This document shows, one piece after another, positions 7,913 through 15,991 of a DNA stretch of 64,000 bases. Numbering within the stretch: position 1 is the first letter of the stretch; each line of letters opens with the position of its first letter. Below the pieces are notes generated by a model, which was not told the origin of the DNA, did not search any database, and worked only from the letters and a program-made list of their open reading frames with translations. Both the position numbers and the translations under genes were made by a program. Source of the stretch: DASXQK01 sp963724385 (GTDB taxonomy: Bacteria; Pseudomonadota; Alphaproteobacteria; Dongiales; Dongiaceae); the NCBI GenBank assembly GCA_963724385.1, contig CAVRUJ010000001.1, positions 1,178,001 through 1,242,000 of the forward strand, written 5' to 3'.

Positions 7913-9199
7913 ATGGACAGAATACGCATTCGCGGCGGCAGTCGCCTCAAAGGCGACATTCCCGTTGGCGGGGCCAAGAACGCGGCCCTGCCGCTCATGG
8001 CCGCAGCCCTCTTGACCGACGAGACGTTGACCCTGGGCAACCTGCCCCATGTGGCCGACATCACCACCATGGCCAATCTGCTCGCCCAGCTCGGCGTCGA
8101 GGTCCATCTCAACGGCCAGGCCGCTAATGGCGGCCATGACGGCCGGGTGCTGGAGCTGAGCGCCCGTCGGATCCTCGAGACCAGGGCGCCTTACGACCTG
8201 GTGCGCAAGATGCGGGCCTCGGTTCTGGTGCTGGGTCCGCTGGTCGCCCGCTATGGGCGGGCCGAGGTGTCCCTGCCGGGCGGTTGCGCCATCGGCACCC
8301 GGCCAATCGACATTCACCTTCAGGGCCTGCGCCAGCTGGGCGCCGAGATCGAGCTGTCCGAGGGTTATGTGCTCGCCCGCGCGCCCCAGGGTCTCACCGG
8401 CGGGCGCATCGTGTTTCCCAAGGTGTCCGTGGGCGCGACGGAAAATCTCCTCATGGCCGCGACCTTGGCCAAGGGCGAAAGCGAGCTGGTCAACGCCGCG
8501 CGCGAGCCGGAGATCGGCGATCTCGCCCTTTGCCTCAACCGCATGGGCGCCATGATCGAGGGCATCGGCAGCGACCATCTTCGGGTCCGGGGCGTGGAGC
8601 GCCTGCACGGCGCGGCGCACCAGACGGTTCCCGACCGGATCGAGGCCGGGACCTATGCCATGGCGGCGGCCATCACCGACGGCGAGGTCGAGCTTCTGGG
8701 TGCGCGCCTCGGCCTCATGGGCTCTGTGGTCGAGACCCTGGCCCGCGCCGGAGTGGAGATTTCGGAGACCAACCGCGGCCTCAAGGTCCGCCGGGCTAAT
8801 GGCAGGCTGGTCGGCTGCGACGTGATGACCGAGCCGTTCCCAGGCTTTGCCACTGACCTGCAGGCGCAGATGATGGCGACCATGACCACGGCCGAGGGCG
8901 CCGCCATGATCACCGAGACGATCTTCGAGAACCGCTTCATGCATGTGCCGGAGCTCTGCCGCATGGGTGCCAGCATCAACGTCCATGGCGCCTCGGCCAT
9001 GGTGCGCGGCGTGACGCGGCTGACTGGGGCCCCGGTCATGGCGACCGACCTGCGGGCCTCGGTCTCCCTGGTGCTGGCGGGCCTGGTGGCCGAGGGGGAC
9101 ACCATCCTCAATCGCGTCTACCACCTGGACCGGGGCTACGAGCGCCTGACCGAGAAGCTCGCCGCCTGCGGGGCCGAGATCGAGCGGCTCAAGGGCTGA
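7913..9199 (+). CDS. murA: UDP-N-acetylglucosamine 1-carboxyvinyltransferase
   Basis: This 428-residue enzyme transfers enolpyruvate from PEP to UDP-GlcNAc, the first committed step of peptidoglycan synthesis in the cytosol. The sequence has the RGGSRLKGDIPVGGAKNAAL start with the catalytic Lys-Asn pair, the loop Cys in LPGGCAIGTRPID (the fosfomycin target), and the conserved DRIEAGTYAMAAA and ENRFMHVPEL segments. The length is as expected. An AGGAGAC binding site precedes the ATG, and a GC hairpin (7877-7891) lies in the leader. It heads the run DUF2948, hisG, UPF0262, phosphatase. Confidence 0.97.
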   Translation: MDRIRIRGGSRLKGDIPVGGAKNAALPLMAAALLTDETLTLGNLPHVADITTMANLLAQLGVEVHLNGQAANGGHDGRVLELSARRILETRAPYDLVRKMRASVLVLGPLVARYGRAEVSLPGGCAIGTRPIDIHLQGLRQLGAEIELSEGYVLARAPQGLTGGRIVFPKVSVGATENLLMAATLAKGESELVNAAREPEIGDLALCLNRMGAMIEGIGSDHLRVRGVERLHGAAHQTVPDRIEAGTYAMAAAITDGEVELLGARLGLMGSVVETLARAGVEISETNRGLKVRRANGRLVGCDVMTEPFPGFATDLQAQMMATMTTAEGAAMITETIFENRFMHVPELCRMGASINVHGASAMVRGVTRLTGAPVMATDLRASVSLVLAGLVAEGDTILNRVYHLDRGYERLTEKLAACGAEIERLKG

Positions 9200-9201
9200 C
9201 C

Positions 9202-9708
9202 ATGGCCGACGGCCTGAAGCTGCGCGCGCGGGATGCCGCCGACCTGGAAACCATCGCGGCCTGCGTCCAGGACGCCCTGGTGCCGCTCGCCGACATGCAG
9301 TATTTGCCCAGGGAGCGGCGCTTTGCCCTGATGCTGAACCGGTTCCGCTGGGAAGCCGTCCCCGTCGGCGCGCCCCAGCCGGTGGCGCCGGACCGGCCGG
9401 CCATCGAGGGCGACGCGGCCTATGCCGATGCGTCCGGCCGGGGTCTCGAGCGCGTCCACGCGGCCCTCGTTTTCGACCGGGTGCGAAGCGTCAAGCGCCG
9501 GGGCCTGGCCGAGGCTGCCCGGGGCGGGATGCTTTCGCTTCTCACCCTCGGCCTCGCGGGCAGAGAGGTCGTCATCTCCTTTGCCGGGGGTGCCGCGGTC
9601 AGGCTGGAGGTCGATCAACTGTCCTGTCATCTCGAGGACCTGGGTGAGGCCTGGCCGACCGTGTGGCGGCCCCGGCACGGCGAAGACGAAGCGGCCGGGA
9701 AGGAATGA
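9202..9708 (+). CDS. DUF2948 family protein
   Basis: A 168-residue protein of unknown function that begins two bases after the murA stop. The N-terminus (LKLRARDAADLETIAACVQD) and the following PLADMQYLPRERRFALMLNRFRWE are characteristic of DUF2948, which is confined to alphaproteobacteria and usually located between murA and hisG or hisD. Its stop overlaps the hisG start region, so translation is probably coupled. Confidence 0.85.
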   Translation: MADGLKLRARDAADLETIAACVQDALVPLADMQYLPRERRFALMLNRFRWEAVPVGAPQPVAPDRPAIEGDAAYADASGRGLERVHAALVFDRVRSVKRRGLAEAARGGMLSLLTLGLAGREVVISFAGGAAVRLEVDQLSCHLEDLGEAWPTVWRPRHGEDEAAGKE

Positions 9709-10391
9709 CGGGCGCGCGCAAGACGCGCCGGCAGATGGCGGAGCCGCTGATCCTGGCCCTGCCGAAAGGCCGGATCCTCGCCGAGGTGCTGCCGCTCTTG
9801 GCCCGCGCCGGGATCGTGCCGGAACCAGAATTTGCCGACGAGGAAAGCAGGCGCCTGCGCTTCAGCAGCAACCGGCCGGAGATCGAGATCATCCGGGTGC
9901 GCAGCTTCGACGTCGCGACCTTCGTTGCCTTCGGCGCCGCGGCATTGGGCGTGGTCGGCAGCGACGTGCTGATGGAGTTCGACTATCCCGAGGTCTACGC
10001 CCCGGTCGATCTCAAGGTGGGCCGGTGCCGCCTGGCCGTGGCCGAGCCCGCTTCGCTGTCCCGGGATGATGATCCCTCCCGCTGGAGCCATATCCGGGTG
10101 GCGACCAAATACCCCGCGATCACGCGCCGGCATTTTGCCGCCCGGGGGGTCCAGGCCGAATGCATCCGGCTGTCCGGCGCCATGGAGCTGGCGCCCGGCC
10201 TCGGCCTCTGCCAGCGCATCGTCGACCTGGTCGCGACCGGCAGCACGCTCAAGGCCAATCGCCTGGTCGAGGTCGAGCCCATCGCCGAGGTGACCGCGCG
10301 GCTGGTGGTGAACCGGGCCCGCTTCAAGACCGATCCCGAGCGGGTCGGGGCCTGGGTCGAGCGCATCCGCGAGGCGGTCGATGCCCGCTGA
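9705..10391 (+). CDS. hisG: ATP phosphoribosyltransferase, short form
   Basis: The first enzyme of histidine synthesis, joining PRPP and ATP to give phosphoribosyl-ATP. It is 228 residues from the ATGA overlap with the preceding gene, or 218 from an ATG at 9735; both are the short HisG type, which lacks the C-terminal regulatory domain and needs HisZ as partner. Visible are LALPKGRILAEVLPLL, the DVLMEFDYPEVYAPVDL segment and the PRPP loop IVDLVATGSTLKANRL. No hisZ is in the window. UPF0262 overlaps its end by 11 bases. Confidence 0.93.
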   Translation: MTGARKTRRQMAEPLILALPKGRILAEVLPLLARAGIVPEPEFADEESRRLRFSSNRPEIEIIRVRSFDVATFVAFGAAALGVVGSDVLMEFDYPEVYAPVDLKVGRCRLAVAEPASLSRDDDPSRWSHIRVATKYPAITRRHFAARGVQAECIRLSGAMELAPGLGLCQRIVDLVATGSTLKANRLVEVEPIAEVTARLVVNRARFKTDPERVGAWVERIREAVDAR

Positions 10392-10869
10392 GGGCGGGGA
10401 TGCCGGCCGCCGCATCGCCAAGGTGACCCTGGACGAGAGGACCGTCGTCCGGCGCAGCCCCGAAGTGGAGCATGAGCGCGCGGTCGCCATCTTCGACCTG
10501 ATCGAGGAAAACCATTTCGCCCCGGTGGGCGATCACGGCGGACCCTACAGCCTCCATCTCGGCATCGAGGAGAACCGTCTCGTCCTCGATATCCGGACCG
10601 AAGCGGACGAGCCGCTGGGCAAGGTGATCCTCGCCCTCTCGCCCTTCCGGCGGATCGTCAAGGACTACTTCACCGTCTGCGAGAGCTACTACCACGCCAT
10701 CAAGACCGCTTCGCCCTCCCAGATCGAGGCCATCGACATGGGCCGTCGCGGGCTGCATGACGAGGGCGCGGTGCTCTTGCGCGAGCGCCTGGCCGGCAAG
10801 ATCGAGCTGGATCCGAACACGGCGCGCCGGCTGTTCACCCTCATCTGCGTCCTGCATATCAGGGGCTGA
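10381..10869 (+). CDS. UPF0262 family protein
   Basis: A 162-residue protein of unknown function, found in alphaproteobacteria next to hisG/hisD and a phosphatase. Family signatures include IFDLIEENHFAPVGDHGGPY and LALSPFRRIVKDYF, with the C-terminal helix TARRLFTLICVLHIRG. It starts inside the hisG end, consistent with translational coupling. Confidence 0.88.
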   Translation: MPAEGGDAGRRIAKVTLDERTVVRRSPEVEHERAVAIFDLIEENHFAPVGDHGGPYSLHLGIEENRLVLDIRTEADEPLGKVILALSPFRRIVKDYFTVCESYYHAIKTASPSQIEAIDMGRRGLHDEGAVLLRERLAGKIELDPNTARRLFTLICVLHIRG

Positions 10870-10873
10870 CCGG

Positions 10874-11317
10874 GTGCTCGACCTTCCGGGCAGCGTCCTC
10901 TTCTGCTGCACGATGAACGCGCTGCGCTCGCCCATGGCCGAGGCGATGCTGAAGCATTTGCATGGCCGGCGGATCTATGTCGATTCCGCGGGCCTGCGCA
11001 TCGGTCCGGTCGACGAATTCGCCGTCGCGGTGATGGAGGAGATCGGCATGGATATCTCCAAGCACCATCCCAAGACCTTCGAGCAGCTCGAAGACGGCTC
11101 CTTCGATCTCATCGTTTCGCTCTCGCCCGAGGCCCAGCATCACGCCGTCGAGATGACCCGCGTCATGGCCTGCAACGTCGAATTCTGGAACACCTTGGAT
11201 CCGAGCTTCGTCGAAGGAAGCCGTGAGACCCGTCTCGAGGCCTATCGCCAAGTGCGCGACCAACTCATGCGCCGGATCCTCGCCCGGTTCCCCGTGCCCG
11301 GAGCGCCGGGCGTCTAG
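10874..11317 (+). CDS. Low-molecular-weight phosphatase family protein
   Basis: A 147-residue member of the LMW protein tyrosine phosphatase/arsenate reductase fold. The active-site P-loop is LFCCTMNALRSPMAE with the CX5R signature. It starts at a GTG at 10874, four bases after the UPF0262 stop. The usual C-terminal general-acid Asp is probably in WNTLDPSF rather than a canonical DPY. The substrate is unknown; the conserved position next to UPF0262 and infA is typical of alphaproteobacteria. Confidence 0.82.
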   Translation: MLDLPGSVLFCCTMNALRSPMAEAMLKHLHGRRIYVDSAGLRIGPVDEFAVAVMEEIGMDISKHHPKTFEQLEDGSFDLIVSLSPEAQHHAVEMTRVMACNVEFWNTLDPSFVEGSRETRLEAYRQVRDQLMRRILARFPVPGAPGV

Positions 11318-11428
11318 ACCATGTTTCGATCCGATTGAATCGAAACATGGTCCAGATTCTTCCGTCTGGTCGCATTATCTACGCCGAACCGGTGCCCACT
11401 TCGGCGGAAAATGCTCCAGGCCCCGACA
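11317..11428. repeat. RIME-like palindromic intergenic repeat
   Basis: It starts with a perfect 14-bp inverted repeat (11317-11330 / 11339-11352, GACCATGTTTCGAT and its complement, 8-base loop) and continues with a conserved tail that includes GAACCGGTGCCCACTTCGG and CGGAAAATGCTC. From memory, this combination of a palindrome and an ACCGGT..CCACTTCG tail is typical of a dispersed element family of alphaproteobacteria, the RIME type of about 108 bp. No second copy is visible in the window. Confidence 0.55.
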
Positions 11429-11520
11429 GGCCTTTTGGAAGCGTTTGTCGCTTTACCGCCGAGCCGCTAATATCCGCGCCCGGCGCGCCGGCCTTCGGCG
11501 AGGGGATGCTAGGGATAAGG

Positions 11521-11739
11521 ATGGCCAAGGAAGACTTGATCGAATTCGCGGGCACGGTGCTGGAGCTGCTGCCCAATGCCATGTTCCGGGTCAAGCTCGA
11601 CAACGACCACACGGTGCTGGCCCACACCTCGGGCAAAATGCGCAAGAACCGAATCCGGGTTCTCGCCGGGGACCGCGTCAATGTCGAGATGACGCCCTAC
11701 GACCTGACCAAGGGCCGGATCACGTTCCGCTTCAAATAG
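11521..11739 (+). CDS. infA: Translation initiation factor IF-1
   Basis: A 72-residue S1/OB-fold protein that binds the ribosomal A site during initiation. Segments such as MAKEDLIEFAGTVLELLPNA, HTSGKMRKNRIRVLAGDRV and PYDLTKGRITFRFK are those of IF-1, and the length is exact for the family. The ATG at 11521 follows a GGATAAGG-like binding site. It precedes maf by 17 bases. Confidence 0.97.
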   Translation: MAKEDLIEFAGTVLELLPNAMFRVKLDNDHTVLAHTSGKMRKNRIRVLAGDRVNVEMTPYDLTKGRITFRFK

Positions 11740-11756
11740 CCGGGCCGGCCGAAGTC

Positions 11757-12338
11757 TTGGCTTCCGCCGTCCCGCTGATCCTCGCCTCCGCCTCTCCGCG
11801 CCGGCTCGAGCTTCTGCATCAGATCGGCATCCGGCCTGACAGGATCGTGCCGGCGGAGATCGACGAGACGCCTCTGCGGGGCGAGCTGCCGGTGGCCTAC
11901 GCCAGGCGCGTTGCTGCCGCCAAGGCCGTGACAGTCGTTGCCCGCCATCCCGGCGCTTTCGTGCTTGCCGCCGATACCGTGGTCGCCTGCGGCCGGCGCA
12001 TCCTGCCCAAGGCCGAGGACGAGGCGACGGCGCGGGCCTGCCTTTCGCTCCTCTCCGGCCGGCGGCACCGGGTGCTGGGGGCGGTGGAGCTGGTCGCGCC
12101 GGACGGCAGACTCAGCCGGCGTCTGGTGACGACTGTCGTGCGATTCAATCGCCTGACGGCCGAGGAGATCGCAGGCTACCTCGCGTCGGGCGAGTGGCAG
12201 GGCAAGGCTGGCGGTTACGCCATCCAGGGGAGGGCCGCCGCCTTCGCCCCGGCCATAATCGGTTCCTATTCCAATGTGGTCGGCCTGCCTCTGGCCGAGA
12301 CCTCGGCCATGCTTCGGGGCCTCGGATACCGGTCATGA
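11757..12338 (+). CDS. maf: Maf-type nucleotide pyrophosphatase
   Basis: A 193-residue Maf/Ham1-fold enzyme that hydrolyses non-canonical or canonical nucleoside triphosphates (dTTP/UTP or m7GTP class). Visible are ILASASPRRLELLHQIGI, the catalytic Asp in VLAADTVVACGRRILPK, and GYAIQGRAAAFAPAIIGSYS near the end. The likely start is a TTG at 11757; no ATG gives a sensible N-terminus. Its stop overlaps the RNase gene start (ATGA). Confidence 0.9.
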   Translation: MASAVPLILASASPRRLELLHQIGIRPDRIVPAEIDETPLRGELPVAYARRVAAAKAVTVVARHPGAFVLAADTVVACGRRILPKAEDEATARACLSLLSGRRHRVLGAVELVAPDGRLSRRLVTTVVRFNRLTAEEIAGYLASGEWQGKAGGYAIQGRAAAFAPAIIGSYSNVVGLPLAETSAMLRGLGYRS

Positions 12339-13258
12339 GCCGGCGGCTTCTTGTCGCCGGCGAAAGCGGGCCCTTGCGGGCCGCGTTGCTGGACGCCGCG
12401 GGGCGCCTCGAAGGATTCTGGCAGTTCGGGCCGGCCTCCGCGAGCCTGATCGGAGATCGCTTCTTTGGCCGGGTCGCTGCGATCGATCGCGGGCTCGACG
12501 CGGCCTTCGTGGACATCGGCTTGGGCAAACCCGGGTTCCTGCCCCTGTCACGCGCCCCGTCGCCGCCGGTGGAGGGTCAGAGCCTTCAGGTCGAAGTGAC
12601 CCGCGATCCCCATGACGGCAAGGGCGCCCGGTTGACGGCGAGAATTGCCGATCCGTCGAAGCCGCCTGCCGGCGCAAGGCCGCCGCTGCGTCTTGCCAAG
12701 GGCGACCCCTTGGGCCGGCTCCTGAGGCGGCTTGGTGCGCTCGCGGTCGAGGTGGATACCCGGCGTCTTGCCGAATCCCTGGCGGCCATGGTCGCCGGCG
12801 CTCCGGACATTGGCGTGCGCCATCGGCCGCAGCGCGAATGGGATCGCTCCATGGCTGACATCGAGATCGAGCTCGCCGAGGCTCTCGAGCCGCGCGTCGA
12901 GCTGCCTTCCGGCGGCTGGCTCTTGTTCGAGCCCTGCCGGACGCTGACCGTGATCGACGTCAACAGCGGCACGGCGCAAGGTGGCGACGGGGAGCTGAGC
13001 CGGCTCAAGACCGATCTCGAAGCGGCGCGGGCCATCGCCCGCCAGTTGCGCCTGCGCCATATCGGCGGCATCGTCGTCATCGACTTCATCGACCTCGACC
13101 GGCCGGACCACCGCCGCCAACTGGTCGAAGGCCTGCGCCAGGCTCTCGCCGACGACTGGGAGCCTTGCCAGGCCGGCGCCATGTCGCGCCTCGGCCTGGT
13201 CGAGATGACGAGGCGGCGCAGCGGCCCGACCCTGACCGAGATGCGAGGAGAGGAATGA
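12335..13258 (+). CDS. Short ribonuclease E/G family protein
   Basis: A 307-residue member of the RNase E/G family, which cuts single-stranded RNA in maturation and decay. The S1-like part contains FFGRVAAIDRGLDAAFVDIG, and the metal-binding Asp residues are in TVIDVNSGTAQGG and IVVIDFIDLDRP. It is much shorter than RNase G (about 490) and lacks the zinc-link and small domains. This compact form is common beside maf and yacG in alphaproteobacteria. It is translationally coupled to maf and yacG through ATGA overlaps on both sides. Confidence 0.88.
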   Translation: MSRRLLVAGESGPLRAALLDAAGRLEGFWQFGPASASLIGDRFFGRVAAIDRGLDAAFVDIGLGKPGFLPLSRAPSPPVEGQSLQVEVTRDPHDGKGARLTARIADPSKPPAGARPPLRLAKGDPLGRLLRRLGALAVEVDTRRLAESLAAMVAGAPDIGVRHRPQREWDRSMADIEIELAEALEPRVELPSGGWLLFEPCRTLTVIDVNSGTAQGGDGELSRLKTDLEAARAIARQLRLRHIGGIVVIDFIDLDRPDHRRQLVEGLRQALADDWEPCQAGAMSRLGLVEMTRRRSGPTLTEMRGEE

Positions 13259-13497
13259 GCGACAAGATCGCCGATCTGGCGGCGCGCCGGTCTGCCAGCC
13301 GGGAGTCCGGTGGCCGGGCCAAGCCACGCCGATGCCCTGTCTGCGGCAAGCCGGCGCAGGAGCGGACACGGCCCTTCTGCTCGGAGCGCTGCCGCCAGAT
13401 CGACCTCGACCGTTGGCGCAGCGAGGCCTACCGCGTCCCGACCGAAGAAGCGCCGAGCCAGGAAGGCGTCATTCCATCGAAGGAGGACGACACATGA
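13255..13497 (+). CDS. yacG: DNA gyrase inhibitor YacG
   Basis: An 80-residue zinc protein that binds GyrB and inhibits gyrase in the E. coli homologue. The zinc site is CPVCGKPA and CSERCRQIDLDRW, followed by the usual acidic tail. It overlaps the RNase E/G stop by four bases. It converges with the dehydrogenase gene. Confidence 0.92.
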   Translation: MSDKIADLAARRSASRESGGRAKPRRCPVCGKPAQERTRPFCSERCRQIDLDRWRSEAYRVPTEEAPSQEGVIPSKEDDT

Positions 13498-13539
13498 CTG
13501 CCTTCTCGTGTGCCGAGGTCGAGGAACCGGGCCGCCGAC

Positions 13540-15984
13540 CTACGCCTTGATCCGCGCCATGGCGGGATCGTAGAGCGGCGCCAAATGCAGTGCCGCCGGC
13601 ACGCGCTCGCTCGCCACTTCCATCTCGTACTTGCCGCTCGTGAGCCAGTCGCTCGGCACGCCCTCGGCATTGCGGACATAGCCGTAGCCGATGTTCTTCG
13701 CGACCGTGTAACCCCAGCCTGCGCTGGTGAGCCAGCCGACCTGGCGCCCGTCGCGGAAGATGGTCTCCCGCCCCAGCAAGGTGACCGCGGGGTCGTCGAC
13801 GGTGAAGCAGGCGAGGCGCTTTTTCAGGGGCTGGCCCATTTGCCTCGCCAGCGCCTCGCGGCCGAGGAAAGGCGTGTTCTGCTTTAGCTTCACCGCCCAA
13901 GCCATGCCGGCTTCCAGCGGCGTGTGGTCGGGCCCGATGTCGGAACCCCAGGCGCGGTAGCCCTTTTCCAGGCGCAGGGATTCGATGGCGCGGTACCCGG
14001 CATTGGCGATGCCGTGGCGCTTGCCGGCGGCCATCAGCGCCTCATAGACCGCGCCCGCGGTCTCCACCGGCAGGTGCAGCTCCCAGCCCAGCTCGCCCAC
14101 ATAGGTGACGCGCAGCGCCCGGACGACGGCGCCGGCGATGGTGATCTCGCGCCAGCTGCCGAAGGGGAAGGCGGCGTTGCTCATGTCGGCGTCGGTGACC
14201 GCGGCCAGGATCTCGCGCGAGCGCGGACCCATGAGGGAGAGCACCGCATAGGCCGAGGTGACGTCGATCAGGCGGGCGTCGAGCCCGTCCTTGATGTTGG
14301 CCTTGATCCAGGCGAAGTCGTGGGTGGCGAAGCCGGTGCCGGTGACGATGTAGTAGCTGTCCTCGGCAAGGCGCGAGACCGTGAGATCGCATTCGATGCC
14401 GCCGCGTTGGTTCAGCATCTGGGTATAGACGAGACTGCCCGGCGTCTTGGCCACGTCGTTGGCGGCGATCCAGGACAGTGCCGCCTCGGCGTCGCGGCCG
14501 AGCAGCAGGAACTTGGCGAAGGAGGTCTGGTCGAAGACGACCGCACGCTCGCGCGCCGCGCGATGTTCCGCGCCCACGGCCTCAAACCAGTTCTGCCGGC
14601 CGTAGCTGTAGACATCCTTGGCTGCCATGCCGGCGGGCGCGAACCAATTGGGCCGCTCCCAGCCGAGCTTGGAGCCGAAGCAGGCACCCTGCGCCTTCAG
14701 GCGCTCGTAGAGCGGCGAGACGCGCAGCGGCCGGCCGGTCTCGTACTCCTCATGGGGCCAGGCCATGGTGTAGTGCTTGCCATACGCTTCGAGCGTGCGG
14801 GTCAGCACCCAGCCGCGGTCGCGGTGCAGCGCTCCGAAGCGCCGGATGTCCACCGGCCAGAGATCCATGGGCGCCTCGCCGGCGGCGATCCATTCGGCAA
14901 GCGCCCGCCCGGCGCCGCCGGCACTCGCGATGCCGAAGGCGTTGAACCCGGCGCCGACATAGAAGCCGGCCAGCTCCGGCGCCTCGCCCAGAATGAAGTT
15001 GCCGTCGGGGGTGAAGGATTCCGGGCCGTTGATGAAGCGCTTGATGCCGGCCGTCTCCAGGGCCGGCACGCGGGCGAGCGCCTCAGTCATCAGCGGCTCG
15101 AAGTGATCCTGGTCGGCGTCGAGCAAGGCGAAATGGAAACCCTCGGGAATGCCGTCCAAGGCCCAGGGGATCGGGTTCGGCTCGTAGCCCCCCATGACCA
15201 GGCCGCCGACCTCCTCCTTGAAATAGATCAGACGATCGGGATCCCGCAGGGTCGGCAGGTTGCGCTGGACGCCGGGAATGGGCTCGGTCACGAGATACTG
15301 GTGCTGCACCGACTGCAGCGGCACACAGACGCCGGCGAGCGCCCCCAGCTCCCGCGCCCATTGCCCGGCACAGTTGACGACGATGTCGCTCGCGATCTCG
15401 CCCTGGCCGGTGACGACGCCTGAGACGCGTCCCTTCTTGCTGTGGATCGCGGTCACCGGGCAATCCTCGACGATGCGCGCGCCCGCGGCCCGCGCGCCCT
15501 TGGCCAGCGCCTGGGCGATGTCGGCCGGATTGGCCTGGCCGTCGGTCGGCAGGAAGGCGGCGCCGACGAGATCGGAGATGTCCATGATCGGCCAGAGGTC
15601 CCGGGCCTCCTTGGGCGAGAGGAGATGCATCTCCAGGCCGAAGCTGTGGGCCGTGGTCGCCTGGCGCTTGATCTCGGTCATGCGCTCGGCGTTGCAGGCA
15701 AGGCGCAGGCCGCCGTTGCGCTTCCAGCCGGTGGCCTGGCCCGTCTCGGCCTCGAGCCTGTCATAGAGCTCGACGCTGTATTTCAGGAGCTGGGTGATGT
15801 TGGCCGAGGTCCTGAGCTGGCCCACCAGGCCCGCCGCATGCCAGGTCGAGCCGCTGGTGAGCTTGGCGCGTTCCAGCAGGACCACGTCCTTCCAGCCGAG
15901 CCTGGCCAGGTGATAGGCGACGCTGCAGCCGATGATGCCGCCGCCGACGATGACGGCGCGGGCGGATTTGGGAAGCTCGGTCAT
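13540..15984 (-). CDS. FAD-dependent sarcosine/dimethylglycine dehydrogenase
   Basis: An 814-residue flavoprotein that oxidatively demethylates an N-methylated glycine (sarcosine or dimethylglycine), passing the C1 unit to tetrahydrofolate. Domain order: an FAD-binding DAO fold (VIVGGGIIGCSVAYHLA near residue 12, and GSTWHAAGLVGQLR, the usual covalent-flavin His region), a central FAO_M linker, and a C-terminal aminomethyltransferase (GcvT-like) domain from about residue 430. The start at 15984 is seven bases after the stop of the upstream kinase gene, so the two form an operon. The exact substrate cannot be fixed from sequence. Confidence 0.88.
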   Translation of the reverse strand: MTELPKSARAVIVGGGIIGCSVAYHLARLGWKDVVLLERAKLTSGSTWHAAGLVGQLRTSANITQLLKYSVELYDRLEAETGQATGWKRNGGLRLACNAERMTEIKRQATTAHSFGLEMHLLSPKEARDLWPIMDISDLVGAAFLPTDGQANPADIAQALAKGARAAGARIVEDCPVTAIHSKKGRVSGVVTGQGEIASDIVVNCAGQWARELGALAGVCVPLQSVQHQYLVTEPIPGVQRNLPTLRDPDRLIYFKEEVGGLVMGGYEPNPIPWALDGIPEGFHFALLDADQDHFEPLMTEALARVPALETAGIKRFINGPESFTPDGNFILGEAPELAGFYVGAGFNAFGIASAGGAGRALAEWIAAGEAPMDLWPVDIRRFGALHRDRGWVLTRTLEAYGKHYTMAWPHEEYETGRPLRVSPLYERLKAQGACFGSKLGWERPNWFAPAGMAAKDVYSYGRQNWFEAVGAEHRAARERAVVFDQTSFAKFLLLGRDAEAALSWIAANDVAKTPGSLVYTQMLNQRGGIECDLTVSRLAEDSYYIVTGTGFATHDFAWIKANIKDGLDARLIDVTSAYAVLSLMGPRSREILAAVTDADMSNAAFPFGSWREITIAGAVVRALRVTYVGELGWELHLPVETAGAVYEALMAAGKRHGIANAGYRAIESLRLEKGYRAWGSDIGPDHTPLEAGMAWAVKLKQNTPFLGREALARQMGQPLKKRLACFTVDDPAVTLLGRETIFRDGRQVGWLTSAGWGYTVAKNIGYGYVRNAEGVPSDWLTSGKYEMEVASERVPAALHLAPLYDPAMARIKA

Positions 15985-15991
15985 GCTGGCC

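Noticed and set aside
7850..9124. A 424-codon leftward frame opposite murA
   Set aside because: It is the antisense shadow of a certain gene in GC-rich DNA, His/Gly-rich and without protein-like features.
13924..15423. A 499-codon rightward frame opposite the dehydrogenase
   Set aside because: It is the shadow of the dehydrogenase gene.
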